Shown: positions 8,387-20,200 of the stretch, piece after piece
Layout: every line of letters begins with the position of its first letter
Numbering within the stretch: the stretch's first letter is position 1
Assembly (NCBI RefSeq): GCF_020382885.2
Contig: NC_058499.1
Location: forward strand, 6,867,872-6,931,871
Source of the DNA: Scatophagus argus
Taxonomy: Eukaryota > Chordata > Actinopteri > Scatophagidae
DNA: 64,000 bases
Direction: 5' to 3'
The notes under the pieces: model-generated
Databases searched by the model: none
What the model saw: the letters and a program-made list of their open reading frames with translations, nothing else
Told to the model about the DNA's origin: nothing
Translations under genes and position numbers: made by a program

Positions 8387-8428
8387 GATTTGGGAACGTC
8401 ATGGACCGGGAAGTTACTTCACAGCATA

Positions 8429-8446
8429 TGCTGTTTAGTTACGGTA
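8429..8446 (-). promoter_or_regulatory. PSE of U4 copy M
   Basis: The minus strand reads TACCGTAACTAAACAGCA at 43-60 bp upstream of the RNA start. It matches the core of the vertebrate snRNA proximal sequence element (ACCGTAACT followed by an A-rich half), the SNAPc binding site. Spacing is as expected for RNA polymerase II snRNA genes. Confidence 0.75.
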
Positions 8447-8578
8447 TTTGGTTGTCATACAAGACAATCACACGATCTTCTAAGTGCGAACTAAATCACA
8501 CGCTCTACCAACTCAATGCGCGTTGTAGTTGAAATTTTCCATTTCAAGTTTAAATTTATATAAATGTATCGCCATTTT

Positions 8579-8594
8579 GCAATGCATCATGGGA
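8579..8594 (-). promoter_or_regulatory. ZNF143/Staf-like site in the distal element of U4 copy M
   Basis: The minus strand reads TCCCATGATGCATTGC, 193-208 bp upstream of the RNA start. With flanks it fits 16 of 18 positions of the Staf consensus YWCCCRNMATSCMYYRCR by eye. Staf sites sit near -200 in many vertebrate snRNA genes, so both motif and position agree. Confidence 0.7.
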
Positions 8595-8599
8595 TAGAA

Positions 8600-9420
8600 T
8601 CTCAAATACTCTTTATATTTTAATATCAATCCCACCCCAGCGTGCATTTACCTCTTTATTTAAGCCACACAAACATTGCTAAATTGCTCAGAGATTACAC
8701 ATTTCAATACAATAACACACTACCGTCTACAGACTTAAAAGAAAATCGGCGACAGCCTACGGTGGCCCTTATGACAGATTTTATAATCGCAAATTTCTGG
8801 TCAGTCGGGCTGGCGCACGTATACGTGTATATACACGCGCGAGTAGAATGTGTTTCAGAAGGCAGCAACTGCTCTCTAGATATACATTATATATACATTT
8901 ATAAATGATAAACATTGTCTCTCGAGGAACAGCTTTGCGATCGACATGTCAAACGACTTCCTGATCATCGTGACTCCACCCCGTCCAAAGTTATGCCACC
9001 AAAACACCAGCAGATGTCAGTATAAACGAGGGCAAACCCACTCTGCTTCCATGCTTTCCCATTGCGGGTCTGGTGATGTTAAACGTAACAAAATATGTAA
9101 TATGAATCCACTTCAGACAAACATACATCGTGATTTAAATCAACACGACGCGTTTAGTATGAAATAACGATAACTGATTAACCGCGTTCATCACTCTGCT
9201 TAAATATCTAAACCGTTGGTATTAACTTTAACATGATTAATTACCGCCCAGATAACAGGAAACAATGGTGCAGCGAAAATGACACCTTACTTGAACATAG
9301 TCTAGTGTGTACTAGTGTTACCACGCCATTGCTGCCCCCTCCAATTGACCTTACAGGAGCTTGAACTTTTCTCGCCTGCTGGCCGCTGCGGCCTCAGTGA
9401 AAGGCGTGCTGAAAAAAGTT
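8600..9420. other. Anonymous single-copy sequence right of the U4 array
   Basis: No gene recognised. The 14-bp perfect palindrome CGTGTATATACACG lies near 8825-8838, followed by TA-rich sequence to about 8910. Open frames here (for example 8642-8908 and 8946-9167) have no recognisable content. Confidence 0.5.
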
Positions 9421-9423
9421 TAC

Positions 9424-9560
9424 CTTCAATAACAAGATAACCGTTCGCGTTATATCCAAAACACAGAGAAGTCAGTCCCCAAAATGCTGTCAAGAACTTC
9501 AAAGTGGTCAGTACCTATCAAAAAATTATGCTCTTACGATGATGCTGGCGCGAATGCAAA
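9424..9560 (-). other. Weak exon-like stretch, minus strand, unrecognised
   Basis: On the minus strand an open frame (LTTLKFLTAFWGLTSLCFGY and on through NANGYLVIE) runs into a good donor, ATTGAAG then gtaaac, at 9424/9423. A pyrimidine/T-rich acceptor-like TTTTTTGATAG precedes it. No ATG opens the frame. A YY1/ETS-like pair (AAAATGGCCGGACCGGAAAT) sits at about 9559-9578 and could be a promoter. I do not recognise the peptide. It may be an exon, a pseudo-exon or chance. Confidence 0.18.
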
Positions 9561-9738
9561 AATGGCCGGACCGGAAATTGATTAAACAACCTTCGTTTTC
9601 GTATTTTTCCATGTACTATATTTACATATTCTGTTCCATGCTTGAGACCCTTTCGTTTTAAGCACCGGGCCAAAGACTAGTTTAAAATTTAGGGGCGTGG
9701 TTGTTGTTGACTTGTGTTTTTTATTTACAATTCTTTAG

Positions 9739-9868
9739 CTGTTCGTCTGTTAAAAACAGGAAAAAGAACAAAGAAACCACACGCCTAAAACGCTGTCCAG
9801 ATCCAATCAGGTCTCACTTGAAATTCAAAGTCGTGCACAGAGTTGATGCAGAGATTAGAGAAGCCTAT
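9739..9868 (+). other. Weak exon-like stretch, plus strand, unrecognised
   Basis: A polypyrimidine/AG acceptor (ACAATTCTTTAG, ending at 9738) precedes an open, highly charged frame that includes KNRKKNKETTRLKRC and LKFKVVHRVDAEIREAYR. A possible donor (CCTATAG then gtttgg) closes it at 9868. A second frame reads AVRLLKTGKRTKKPHA and stops. I recognise neither. Confidence 0.15.
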
Positions 9869-9914
9869 AGGTTTGGGGAACGAGACAGTAATTTTTTTAT
9901 GTAATCATCAGTTT

Positions 9915-10070
9915 GGCTCTAGAAATGATTTTAAAAGAGGTCCTTAGATTAAGGCTTGAAGAGGATTGTAATAATATTAAGAGGAGCTAGACCATTCATT
10001 AACTTAAAGATGATAAGTTAGATGTATCAGTACTAAAATCCTCCAGGAGACGGCCACCAAGAGAAATATC
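9915..10070. repeat. Possible old dispersed repeat
   Basis: The phrase GAGCTAGACCATTCATTAAC followed by a spaced ACTAAAATCC resembles an old dispersed repeat I remember from teleost genomes. No ends or coding capacity can be defined, and the family is not named. Confidence 0.25.
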
Positions 10071-13000
10071 TGATATACTATTTATGATACTGTACGTTTG
10101 TTTTGATTAGGTCATAATCCCTGAGTAATGGTATGTACTTTGTACACTGTGTGTTTGAGGTATGACTCAAACTGTAATTTCCACTGTGTGGATATTAGAA
10201 GCGCTTTCACTTGTTGTGGAGCTTCAGTGGGATAATGCAGGTGCTTCTGGGTGCTCAGCAGATAAGCATTGGTGTGCCAGGTGTTAAAGCTGACTGGGCT
10301 GACACATTAGACAGGGATTTTCTCCTGCCAGAATGTCAGGCCAATGAGGTTCATAGAGGTAGGCTTGGATCACTGTCAGGGACAGGTAAGTATGCAGATA
10401 AGGGGATTACACCATGTTTGCGCCAAGTAATCTCAAATCCTGCCAGCCCCTGTTTCATCCTCACCTGGAAAGGCCAAATTTCTCTTTTCTCAACCCAAGA
10501 AACATATTACATGAACAGAGTTCAATTCACAAGATGATCCTTTTAACCGGGCTTAAGAAGCATTTGAGGACACATTGGGTTATGGTCATTTAACAACTGT
10601 GACAGAAATAATCTCCTCTAATTCTCTGCGGCACTTGATTACTTTTTTGTATTAGTATTTTCTCTTTTATCACCAGCTCTGCCCAGTGAAGCAATGTGTG
10701 GGACTTTGTAATAACCTGGGCCATGCCATAAATTAGGTCTAGAGTGGCGGTTCTTCACTGCAAGCCTTAGATTTGACCTGTTGAACAAATAGGACTCTAT
10801 GAGAGCAGTTCCTTTGGGCTGTGGCTCTCCCCGCTGGTATAGGCAGAGAGATTAAAATAGAGTGTAACAGATGGCTTAGCTGTTTCTGCCATTCAGCACA
10901 GGCTGCTGGGTAGCCCACATATATCGTGCCATCCAAAAGGGGCTCAGTGGGCAGCCCATAGTTTTCAGCATGCTGAGAACTGTTTTCCCCTGAACCATCA
11001 ATCACAGGGCTCAAAAAAGAGGAAAAAAAAAAAATGAATGTCATATACTTGGGTCACAGTCTAGCCTATATTACGCCGTGTGGTGAAGCTCATGGTAGGT
11101 TCAGAAAAACTGCTTTGGTTTGAACACATCTTAGCTTGTCAGTAAAGTCTGTTGACTGTGCATGTGCCAACTAGGCTGATCCAGCCTAGACCACACAGTG
11201 CAGCTTTCTCCCTGTAATCACACTGCTACTACTACAGATCTTGTCAAGGACGCACAACCTCTTTGAATTACTGACTTAATTGGGAACGGATATGGTGCAC
11301 ACTTTGGGTAAAAGTGTGTGCATGCAAGCAGATGTGTGTCTGTATTGCTTTACGTACACAAAAGTGTAGCTGGCTGTGCGCAGGCCATTGTGTAATCTGG
11401 GCTACATCACATCAGTCTGGTTAAGGACATTTATTGATGCTGAGAGTCTCTCTGTTCCTTCTCAGAGTGGGGCCACCTGGACAAAAGAGGATGAGCTGAG
11501 CAAACTGTGATTAGATTGTGTTATGAGCAGAGAGAGGAAAACAATGACATTTTTCTTGTGTAAAGTGACAGCTCAGCCGGTGCCAGGGGACATCTGATAA
11601 GAGAAGACAAATGTCGCTCACGGTGCCTCTTAGGTTCTTCCTAAACTTCAAGGTCAAAGACAGAGCGTCATGTTCATATTTTAGTCTCGCTCCTCAATGT
11701 ACACAGCAATACTGTAATATATAGCATCTTTAAAGATTTATCATTCGATTCAAATTTTGTGTCTTCCTTTCTATGTGACACACACTTACAGACAGATACA
11801 CATGCTTGCAGACTGTTCACACCAACCCACACACTGCTGCCACCCTGCTATTCCCAGCTTGTGGTTATTCCCAGACTGAGTCAGGGTGGCACCATAAGCC
11901 CGCCTGTCCGTTTCATGCCAAACCTGATGTCTCCTTGTCGCACATGCCTTTGCGGCGGATCTGAATACAGTAGCCATAGCTCGGCTGCTCACACATCCCT
12001 CCCTCCCTTTGTAATTACTTATAAGTCATATTGACAGCTGCAGGCGCACTTAGCTGGGTCAGGAAGCCATTCAAATCAAAGTGTTCCTTATGCTTTAAAT
12101 AACCTTGCTCTGCCTCCATGTTGAGTCTCTCTTCACACCTTTATCATTCACCACCACGACAGTTTCCTGTGTCTGTATGCTGCTCCATCTGTTATCTCTG
12201 CATCTTTAGATGTGCCACTACTGTATATCTGGAAACCATCACCTCATGATGAAAAAAATAACAAGACTGATAGACACTGACAATACAGCAATACAGTTGC
12301 AATAGCAAGGGCACAGCCAAGGGTACAGTTGTGGGAATGTGTTGAATTACATAACTTTGTAAAAATAAAAAAAATGAACAGGTGTTTAGATGCATAGAGC
12401 TTGAGAATAACATGCCATTAATATTCTCAGTGTTGATTATGGCCACCTGTACTAAAAATGAATGCTGTGATGATGATACTGTTGCAGCTGCTGTATGTTA
12501 TTTACAAAATGGCATATGATTAACACTACTTCATCTGTGAAAGTCTTATGTTTGTTATTGTGAAATTTGTGCATTAATTAATATGCCAGCTGTATCAGTG
12601 AAAAGATTACTAAAATAGCTCCAAAACTGTGATCTTATTATTTTCTGACAAAATGTAATAATTGCAAGAGCTTTGGGGTTGACTTGTTGATGGGGCTCAG
12701 ATGGGCTTCATTGTCCTAATGAGCTTGCTAAAGATTTTTACACTTGGCAAGTAAATACTTACAGTATCTTACACACAATTCCTCACTATGTCAAACCACA
12801 TGCTTCTAAGTAATTCAAACACGTGTGTGCTAAAATGCAAACTCTTAAGTAGAAAGACATGAGTCATGCTTCAGTGCTTTCTCTAACACATGCTGCATAA
12901 CATGTGCATATGAACAGTATGCTACTATCAAAAAGATATCATCATACACGAGTGGTGTATGGGAACAGGGTCAAACAGCAAGAGCTACACGGGGTGGATG

Positions 13001-13150
13001 CAGTATGAGTAGAATGTGTATCACTGCAGTAAATACTAGTCTTAATATATAAGGTGTTGGTTTACCTGTTTGTTAGTTGTACTGTTGTGATGAAATGTAT
13101 TTTCTTTAAAGTATTTGGGTTATTTTGAACATTCGTTGTTCACACACAGT
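10070..13150. other. Intergenic, nothing recognised
   Basis: No exon with convincing splice sites, no transposon ends and no RNA gene were found. The sequence is CpG-poor, with A-runs near 11023-11034 and AT-rich parts at 12230-12660. Open frames of up to about 108 codons (10211-10537) have no recognisable motifs. Confidence 0.5.
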
Positions 13151-13160
13151 AAATTTATGC

Positions 13161-13315
13161 TATATAGACAAAAGTATTGGGATGGAGCTGTTGTTCAAGG
13201 GTTGTGAAGCCAGGCCTCTTGGTTCACCATCAGTGCCTGACCTCACAAATGCTCTACTGCATGACTGGGCAAAAATTCCCACAGAAACATCCAAAATCTT
13301 TCGGATGCAAACATA
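13161..13315 (+). mobile_element. Tc1/mariner-family fragment, 5' end only
   Basis: It begins with the terminal sequence TATATAGACAAAAGTATTGG, the same terminus as the right end of the element at 55835-56407. The interior carries the same family's transposase region in plus orientation (around SVPDLTNALLHDWAKIPTET). There is no opposite terminus, so this is a truncated end fragment. Confidence 0.7.
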
Positions 13316-13319
13316 AGCT

Positions 13320-16300
13320 TTTATTAACGCATTTGTTGACAACTGCTGTATAAACTGAGAATTAATGACAATACCAAGTAAAGTAAACCCAATTGTAGTG
13401 ATATATGTCTGCAGAGGTTAAAAGTTAATAAATATTGTACATTAATAACCGTTTAAAAATGTTCTTGTTGCTGAATGCTTATGTATTGCTTATGAATGCT
13501 GAACAGAGGGCTCAGTTAATGAGGCTGTCAGTTGATGAAACAATACCAACTGCCACCAACAGAGGGCAGTCTATCCACGCCGCAAACAGACTGAACTCTG
13601 AACCTTGAATCCGATATGACCACTATATCATTGTGGACAACTGAAATGCTGTGTCATAAATTAGGTTGTGTAATGTGTTGATAGTCAGACGCTTTAGATC
13701 CTGGACCAGCTAAGGGACGGTGTAAGACAAATGGGACTGTTTGACACCAGCATGATAACAGATCATCACTATTCAAGCAACATAAAGGCGAGCTGCTGCA
13801 AGGTATAGGTGCATTGATCAAAATGCCATCACAGCCAGGCTATCTAGTAGAACAAAGTGAACTTCTATTCCACTTTAGTGAATTTAGAGAGCTTTGACTT
13901 GGCCTATTCTGGCTACCAACATCCCCTGGGCTAGCATGTTCCAAGACTCAGCAGGCTCATTATTCTTTAGACAAACAGGTTTGGACATATTGAACTCGAA
14001 TCCAAAACTACCCAGCGCTACCCCGCCACCTTCCACTGTTCCAGCCATTTGTGATTGGGAAGTGTTTGTCTCTCTCACTCTATCTCCGGGTGTCTGTTTG
14101 CCTGACACTTGTCTGGCTTGGCCTACTTTCTCCTTGATCTCATCAGTCAGTGTGAGGACCTGTGAAGGCCATCTCCCCATCTTGCTGTGTGAATCTCTGC
14201 CAGCTCTGCGCCTGTGTCAGCAGTTAGGGACTGACTCACACCCACGCAGTCTCAAGTCTTCGCTCTGGGGCCCACTGGGCAAAGGCAGCACATCCTCCCC
14301 AAACAGACAGCCTCATTTGCATGCCCATAAATCACTCACGAAACTGACACCCAGCCACACAACAGGGCATGACACAGTGCCACATAACTCAATGTGCCAA
14401 ATTGCAGTGTTAAGTGATATTAGGCTCTGAGGCAAAAAAAAAAAAAAAAAAAAAAGCTATTCATATAACCTCTCGGGTGACAAGAGAGCCAATCAAGCTT
14501 GAGTGGTACTTACACACATATGGCCCATATTCGAAATCAAAGCAACTTCTAGCCCCTTCGCTGCCCAAATGTGTCAAAAATCAGTGAGTTTCATATTGAA
14601 AAAGACCTAAACATATGTACGATTCAGACGTTATTACAGATTCACAGGGCGATGAAATATTGCTGCACTTTCTAAAACTTAGTTTGACTAAAGTGCTTCA
14701 AAATTATACTTCTTGTGATTAACGATTCAGCGGCCAAGGTACAGCAAGCACACCAATAATTTGTGTTATAATGACTACTAATACGGCTCTTGTAAGGACA
14801 CAGTCAAATGGGACTCTCTGAAATATAAATAAATGAGGAGGGGTTGCTCTTGAACATATTTTTAAACCGAGCAACGTCCCCAGATTCCCTTTCCCCACTC
14901 ATCTCTGTTCATTTGCATGAAACACCAATGGTTTATTTATGTTTTATTTAGCTGTTTATTTGACAGGGATATTACATTTAATATCAGATGTGTTGCATGT
15001 AGAATTAATAGTGACAGCTAATTTACAATTGCTGTCCCTAGGTGGGCTTTTAGATAATTGCACAATTTAAAACAAACACTGATTTTAAAAGTAGAGGAAA
15101 ACAACAGTTTAATATAATTTACTATATAATGCACATCATTATAAAACCGCAAACACGGGAACATAAATGTAACAATGATCATAGTGATACTCTAGTTCTC
15201 TGTCATAACTACCCAACCTTAAAGGACCTGTTCACCAAAGATAAACTGTGCTACCGTTGAGTTTTGTTTGGTTTAAAAGGAAGCTGCTGTCAACACTTCT
15301 GCTGTCATACCCTAACACAATGAATGTGACTGGAAATTCGCTGCTGATGCTCAAAGGATCAAGAGATGACATTTGAAAAACTCAACAGCGATGTGTCTTT
15401 CTCCGGAGAACTGACAGACTTCCCTGTCAGCAGTCACCGAGAACCGTTTCCTCTCAAAGCAAAGTCTGGCAAAGCCGTCCATAGAGAAATCTGTCGATTA
15501 TCCTGACTGTCTTTGAATAGACACAAGCTGTAGGGTATCTTTAATTGCCATTTTCCCAATGCTGTGATTACCTTCAATGAGAGGGCTGTAGGTGAACACC
15601 GAGGTCATGTTTTGAGCGCTGTTTGAGGTAAAGGAAAGCGGGGTACAGACCTGATTAAGAGTTTTATAGACAAATTTTGATTTTCTTTATGGATGTTTAA
15701 ATTTGTCTAATTTCAGGAAAAATGCTAATTGAATAAAGGCATTATGATGTCAAACACTAACTGCTTTGGGGTAGGATGGCAGGAGGATTTTGGACTCAAT
15801 TCCTCAGTTAGCTTATGTCTAAACTCCTGCACCTTTATAGGCCTTTCTTCACAAAAGACGTTTTGACACGTAACGGTACAAAACACACCTTAGTCAATAA
15901 CAGAATTAAGGATGGCATTCCTTCAGTTTCAGTGTCAGCGTATTGTGCATGCCGGCTGAGTGTCGCACTGTCATGGCTTACCGAGAGAGCTATTGTTGAT
16001 GTTATCACAAACATTAAATGAGTGCTTTTCCCGCTATGAATATTTTATGTTATTCTAATCTCATTTGAATATTTGCATAATATGTGCAGCATGATCTACA
16101 ACTGACATTTCGTTTGACAAGTCTGTGTTGTAAAATGACAATAAACCAACCTTTATATGACAAGTAAGACAGCTAACATAAAGTCTCTGCAAATACAGTC
16201 AAAATTAGTCCTGTCTGTGTCCCTGAAAAAAGGGGGAAATTCATGGTCTTATTTTTCACGGACTTATCACGGATCAACAAATTAACCAATGTGTGACTTC

Positions 16301-16330
16301 CTACAGCTATATCCTGATATTTTACAGGAC
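13320..16330. other. Region upstream of the CpG-rich block
   Basis: No gene recognised. Contents: a run of 22 A at 14434-14455, and perfect octamers ATTTGCAT at 14315-14322, 14911-14918 and 16071-16078. AT-rich stretches at 14580-15180 and 16030-16330 could hold regulatory DNA. The 178-codon open frame at 13894-14430 is proline/serine-rich without recognisable domains and is not called. Confidence 0.45.
14434..14455. repeat. Poly(A) tract, 22 nt
   Basis: Uninterrupted run of A. No retroposon body was recognised just before it. Confidence 0.9.
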
Positions 16331-16429
16331 TTTTTTCTAAAACTTTTCTTGCATGGCATGGTATGACTCGACAGAATTACGTAACCAAGCGGTGGTTAAA
16401 ATAAAACCATTACTTTTGAACATGTGTTT

Positions 16430-17260
16430 GCGAACATTTTGTATTGTGCCTATAACGACCCGGATCCAGCCCCAGACCTCTGCTGGCTTCCGGACCACAC
16501 TTTGGGAGCCACACAGCGTGGCTGCTGCCGCGCCGCTCCCACCGCCTGCGGAAATATTCCGGCGCGTCGGCGAACAGACGCCACAACTTGTTTCGTCCTC
16601 ACAGTCTCCTACGACTCGCCGCTCGTTGTCTCCGCGCACACGGTGGCTTTGGTGAGCGCGGAGTGGGAGGGGAAGAATTCCTCTCCGTACCCGTTCGCGT
16701 CGGTTCTCCTTCAGTGCGCGCTTCTCTCCCTCTCCCTCTCTCTCTCCCTATTTCCTCCCTCCTTTCCTGCCCTCCTTCTGTGGGCTACAACATCCCTGTT
16801 TTCAAACGCGATGACAGTCGAGGCGAACGCGTGAGCGGATCCCACAGGTGTGTTGCTGCCAACTGAGCCGCGGCACCCGGAGACTCACACACACACACAC
16901 CTGGAAATTACCATGTGACTCGGCACCTGGGCGTGGAGAAAGTCCCCGATATTGTAACCAGAGACTCTTTTGTTGAGGAGTTGCCCTGGTTGCGTTTTAA
17001 CAGGAATTGGCAAATCGGTCAACCAAGTAGCCCGTGTTTTGTACGGAATAGTGCCTTCCTGAACCGGCTCACAGGACGTGTGAGGAGAGTAAAATGTGAA
17101 CTTGCTTACGGACTCGTTTCTTGTTTTTTAATCATTAGTATTATTTCACCAGGAGCTGTGCTTCAGTATCTGGACTGTTCGCGTTTGTGCAACTACTCTC
17201 TTCGCTCCTTTTCCTCCAAGGTGAGTTTCCGGGGAAGCTTGTGTATCCCGTGTAAGTAGC
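16430..17260 (+). promoter_or_regulatory. CpG-rich promoter block
   Basis: CpG dinucleotides are dense here (for example GCCGCGCCGCTCCC and CGGCGCGTCGGCGAAC near 16530-16580) while the rest of the window right of the array is CpG-poor. A pyrimidine-rich initiator-like tract (CT repeats, 16725-16765) lies in the middle, and a CCAAT-like box upstream (about 16283). CpG islands mark vertebrate promoters; direction is inferred from the splice donors. Confidence 0.65.
16700..17220 (+). other. Probable non-coding first exon of an unidentified plus-strand gene
   Basis: The block ends in CTCCAAG followed by gtgagt at 17220/17221, a near-perfect vertebrate splice donor just where CpG density falls. 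A second donor (GGCTTTG then gtgagc) at 16651/16652 could close an alternative upstream exon. The open frames crossing the block are not recognisable proteins, so I read it as 5' UTR. The start is uncertain by several hundred bases. No downstream coding exon was recognised, so the gene cannot be named. Confidence 0.45.
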
Positions 17261-20200
17261 GTGGGGACTGTTTTCTTCATTGTTCAGCCTTAGTATCATT
17301 TTCAAACCAATATGAGCACCAAGTTTTGTTTTGTTAGCCTACTCTACGCCCTGTCGATATGCCATTTGAGCTTAAATCGTAGCCTGCACAGCCTCTAATA
17401 ACATCGTTGCTCTTAATGTTGTGTTAATCCTGCCATTCCGCGGTATCGCATTTCCTCTAAAGTATACAATGTAACAACGTTGCTTTCATCGCAGTAATCA
17501 CAAAACGTTTGGATAGGCTGTACAGCTCTCTTTCATAAACAGTCACACCGGTCTTACTGTACAGCAGTTATGAAATGTGTCATTGCAGCGCTTGTTAATT
17601 GTAGTCATGTCTGGGAGCAAAGTTGTTCTGCTGTTAAACTCAACAGCTGTGTATTTAGAGGGGAGGGGGAGAGAGAAAAAGGCCCCTGTAGACATGCTCT
17701 TCCGTAAACCATGTCTTTCATCTCAGCATCGCAGCATCTGCCCAGTCACCTCACAAGGAGCCGTCTGTCCCCATACACACAGGCAATTTCTGTGAGAAAT
17801 GGGCATGGGTAATGTGTTCTTCACCTCTGGACAGTAGGCTGTACATCAGCAGCTGAGGGGACAGAAGTAGTAGTGAGGATTGCCTTCTTGTTTGTTTTTC
17901 TGTTTCCTTTTTTTTTAACCCTCCCCCCTTCCCTCTTTCTTGTCTCTCTTGTGGAGAACAAGTGGACAGAAGCACTATTCATGTCCCTGTTGAATCTCCT
18001 GTGCAGTTCTGTCAGTCTGTATCTCTCAGTCCCTGGCGCAGCCCTCAACCACACCACTGTACTTCCTTGTTGTCTTTCTAAATCGTCCTTTCATTCGCAG
18101 GGCCCTAACATCTTTCACGCCTTGTTGCACGGACCTGCCGTACGTAGGATGCTCCGACCCAATGGGAGATTATTCCTATTAGATAACATTATACAAGCAG
18201 TCTAATAGCAAGAATGGATTAGTGCAGACGGGGGTCACGTGAAGGCCGGAAAGGCGGCTGGTGGTGACTTAGAGCAGGGGGGTCAGTGCTCCAACCTCCT
18301 GACTGAGCAGGGATGGTTGCTCCAATAGGTGCCATCTGCTCACATGGACACACAGGAGCAATTGAAAACCAAGCTGCTTTCTTGTCTTTTCCCTCTTTCC
18401 ACCATCTCTCTCTCTCCCTCCCTTTTTCTTCCTCTCTGTCCCACAGTGCTTCATTCAGAGTTTATCTCTTCCACTCTGAATAAATAGAGACACCTTATCT
18501 GCGCAGAGGAGAGTGGTGATAAATGTTTTCTCCTGCTGCCCGCAAGGGTGAAAAAGACAAGCGCACCACGCTTCTTCATCATGGATGCTCTCTTCAGTGC
18601 AAGTGAATAGGAGACATTTCTCATTCAGGTCATGTTAGTGTTTTAAGGTTCTGCAAAAACAATCCCAAAAATCGGATGCAAGCTCATACCCTGTAATACA
18701 AGGGAAACAGAGAAAATAATAAACAAAGTGGGCCTTTTTTCGGGTTGGGCGGGGGATAGGCCGCTAGCTCTGGAAATGAAACTTTGTGTTGAGGTCCACT
18801 CTAAGTATTTTTGGATCCAGTAAAATAACCTCTGACCAACTTAGAAATGGAGGTAGGGAGCACTCAGCTGTTAAGCTCCTATGTTTTGGGTGAGCTAAAG
18901 TTTATCCTGTCCTCTTTAGTGTTACAACATGTCGTCTCCTGAAAGCACGCACCGCATTTCAGAGAGCGTTGCAATATTTTTGAGGTCAAATGAATTTGAA
19001 CTCATGCCCAGTCTCTTTTGTTTCCTTTGCATTGGATTACTGACTTCTGTCATTTTCATTTTGAAAATAAAACCATAATCCTCGTAAGCAACAAGCAATC
19101 CCATGCCTCCCGTCTGCTTCCCACATACAGCAAAACAGCACAAAAAATGGATACATGAATAGGTTAATGTAAACCATTTGCTTAATCTTATTTTTTTTCT
19201 TGTCCCCTGTAAAACAAGATGTAATTTTGATCATTGTCACAGCATTTCGTTTAGACCTTCTTTCAATTTAAAAAGCTAACTGTTAGACACGGTTTGACCG
19301 ACATTTCCCTACTGTGGAATGGACTTTGTAAACTTACTCGTCATCAAATAGGTGTGGCGCACATGAGAAAGGCCCATATGCAATACCTTGTTCCCCCTGG
19401 CTTATCTAAAGCACACACAGACTTCAGTAGAGTGTGGGCAGATGCGTGAAGGGCGTGTCAGCTTGGCATTAGACTGCTGCAAAATCTGGGGAATTGAGAT
19501 TTCCTTTAGATTGGAGATAGGCTCGTCTTTTCATGTCTGGGGATTATCCTATGATGAAGGGACGTCATCCGGAGATGCATTTCTGATCTCATCTCCACCG
19601 GATTTTACAGCCTCCACCCTTACCCTTGGACTTCATGGCCTTGTCCTAAACTAGCCCCTCAACAACTTTCCTTTCTTTACCCCACCCTCTTGGTTCCATG
19701 TGGCATTTCCTTGTCACCCGTACCGCTCAACACTTCTCCCCTTCTGTGTGCTCAAGATCAGAGATAACAAAGCTGACAGACCTACGAGGTGTTATCATGC
19801 TAATTCCTGTGCTTACTCCCCCAGCTGTGGGCTATGAGGATGGGTGTGTGGCAGAAGATAGCAGCCCGGTGCTGCTTTGAATCTTCCACCACCTCCATGC
19901 AGCTTTAAGTTCACCCCAATTCAGAGTTTAACCTTGTTTGTTTGTAAGCTGCAAGCGCTTTGGTCCCAGATATTATGGTTATAATGCAGCTCAGCAGCAT
20001 GTGCTTTACCTCTAAAACAACCCTGTCACTTTTTAAGCCCACACTGTCTTTCATCCCATGTCCACGGCTGACCACAGCAAGCACTCAACCCATCATGGCT
20101 TACTTTCTTCTCCACACTGCTGCCAGCTATTGCTGGTTTCTCCCACTGCTGCCCACACTGTTTTTCTTCTGCCCTCACCTCTACCTTTAACCATTGCAGC

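Noticed and set aside
1-8440. Repeated open frames of about 60-93 codons on both strands
   Set aside because: They are translations of U4 RNA genes and their spacers; their repetition comes from the array, and no frame resembles a known protein.
13894-14430. 178-codon open frame
   Set aside because: No recognisable domain; overlapping open frame on the other strand; no splice or start context.
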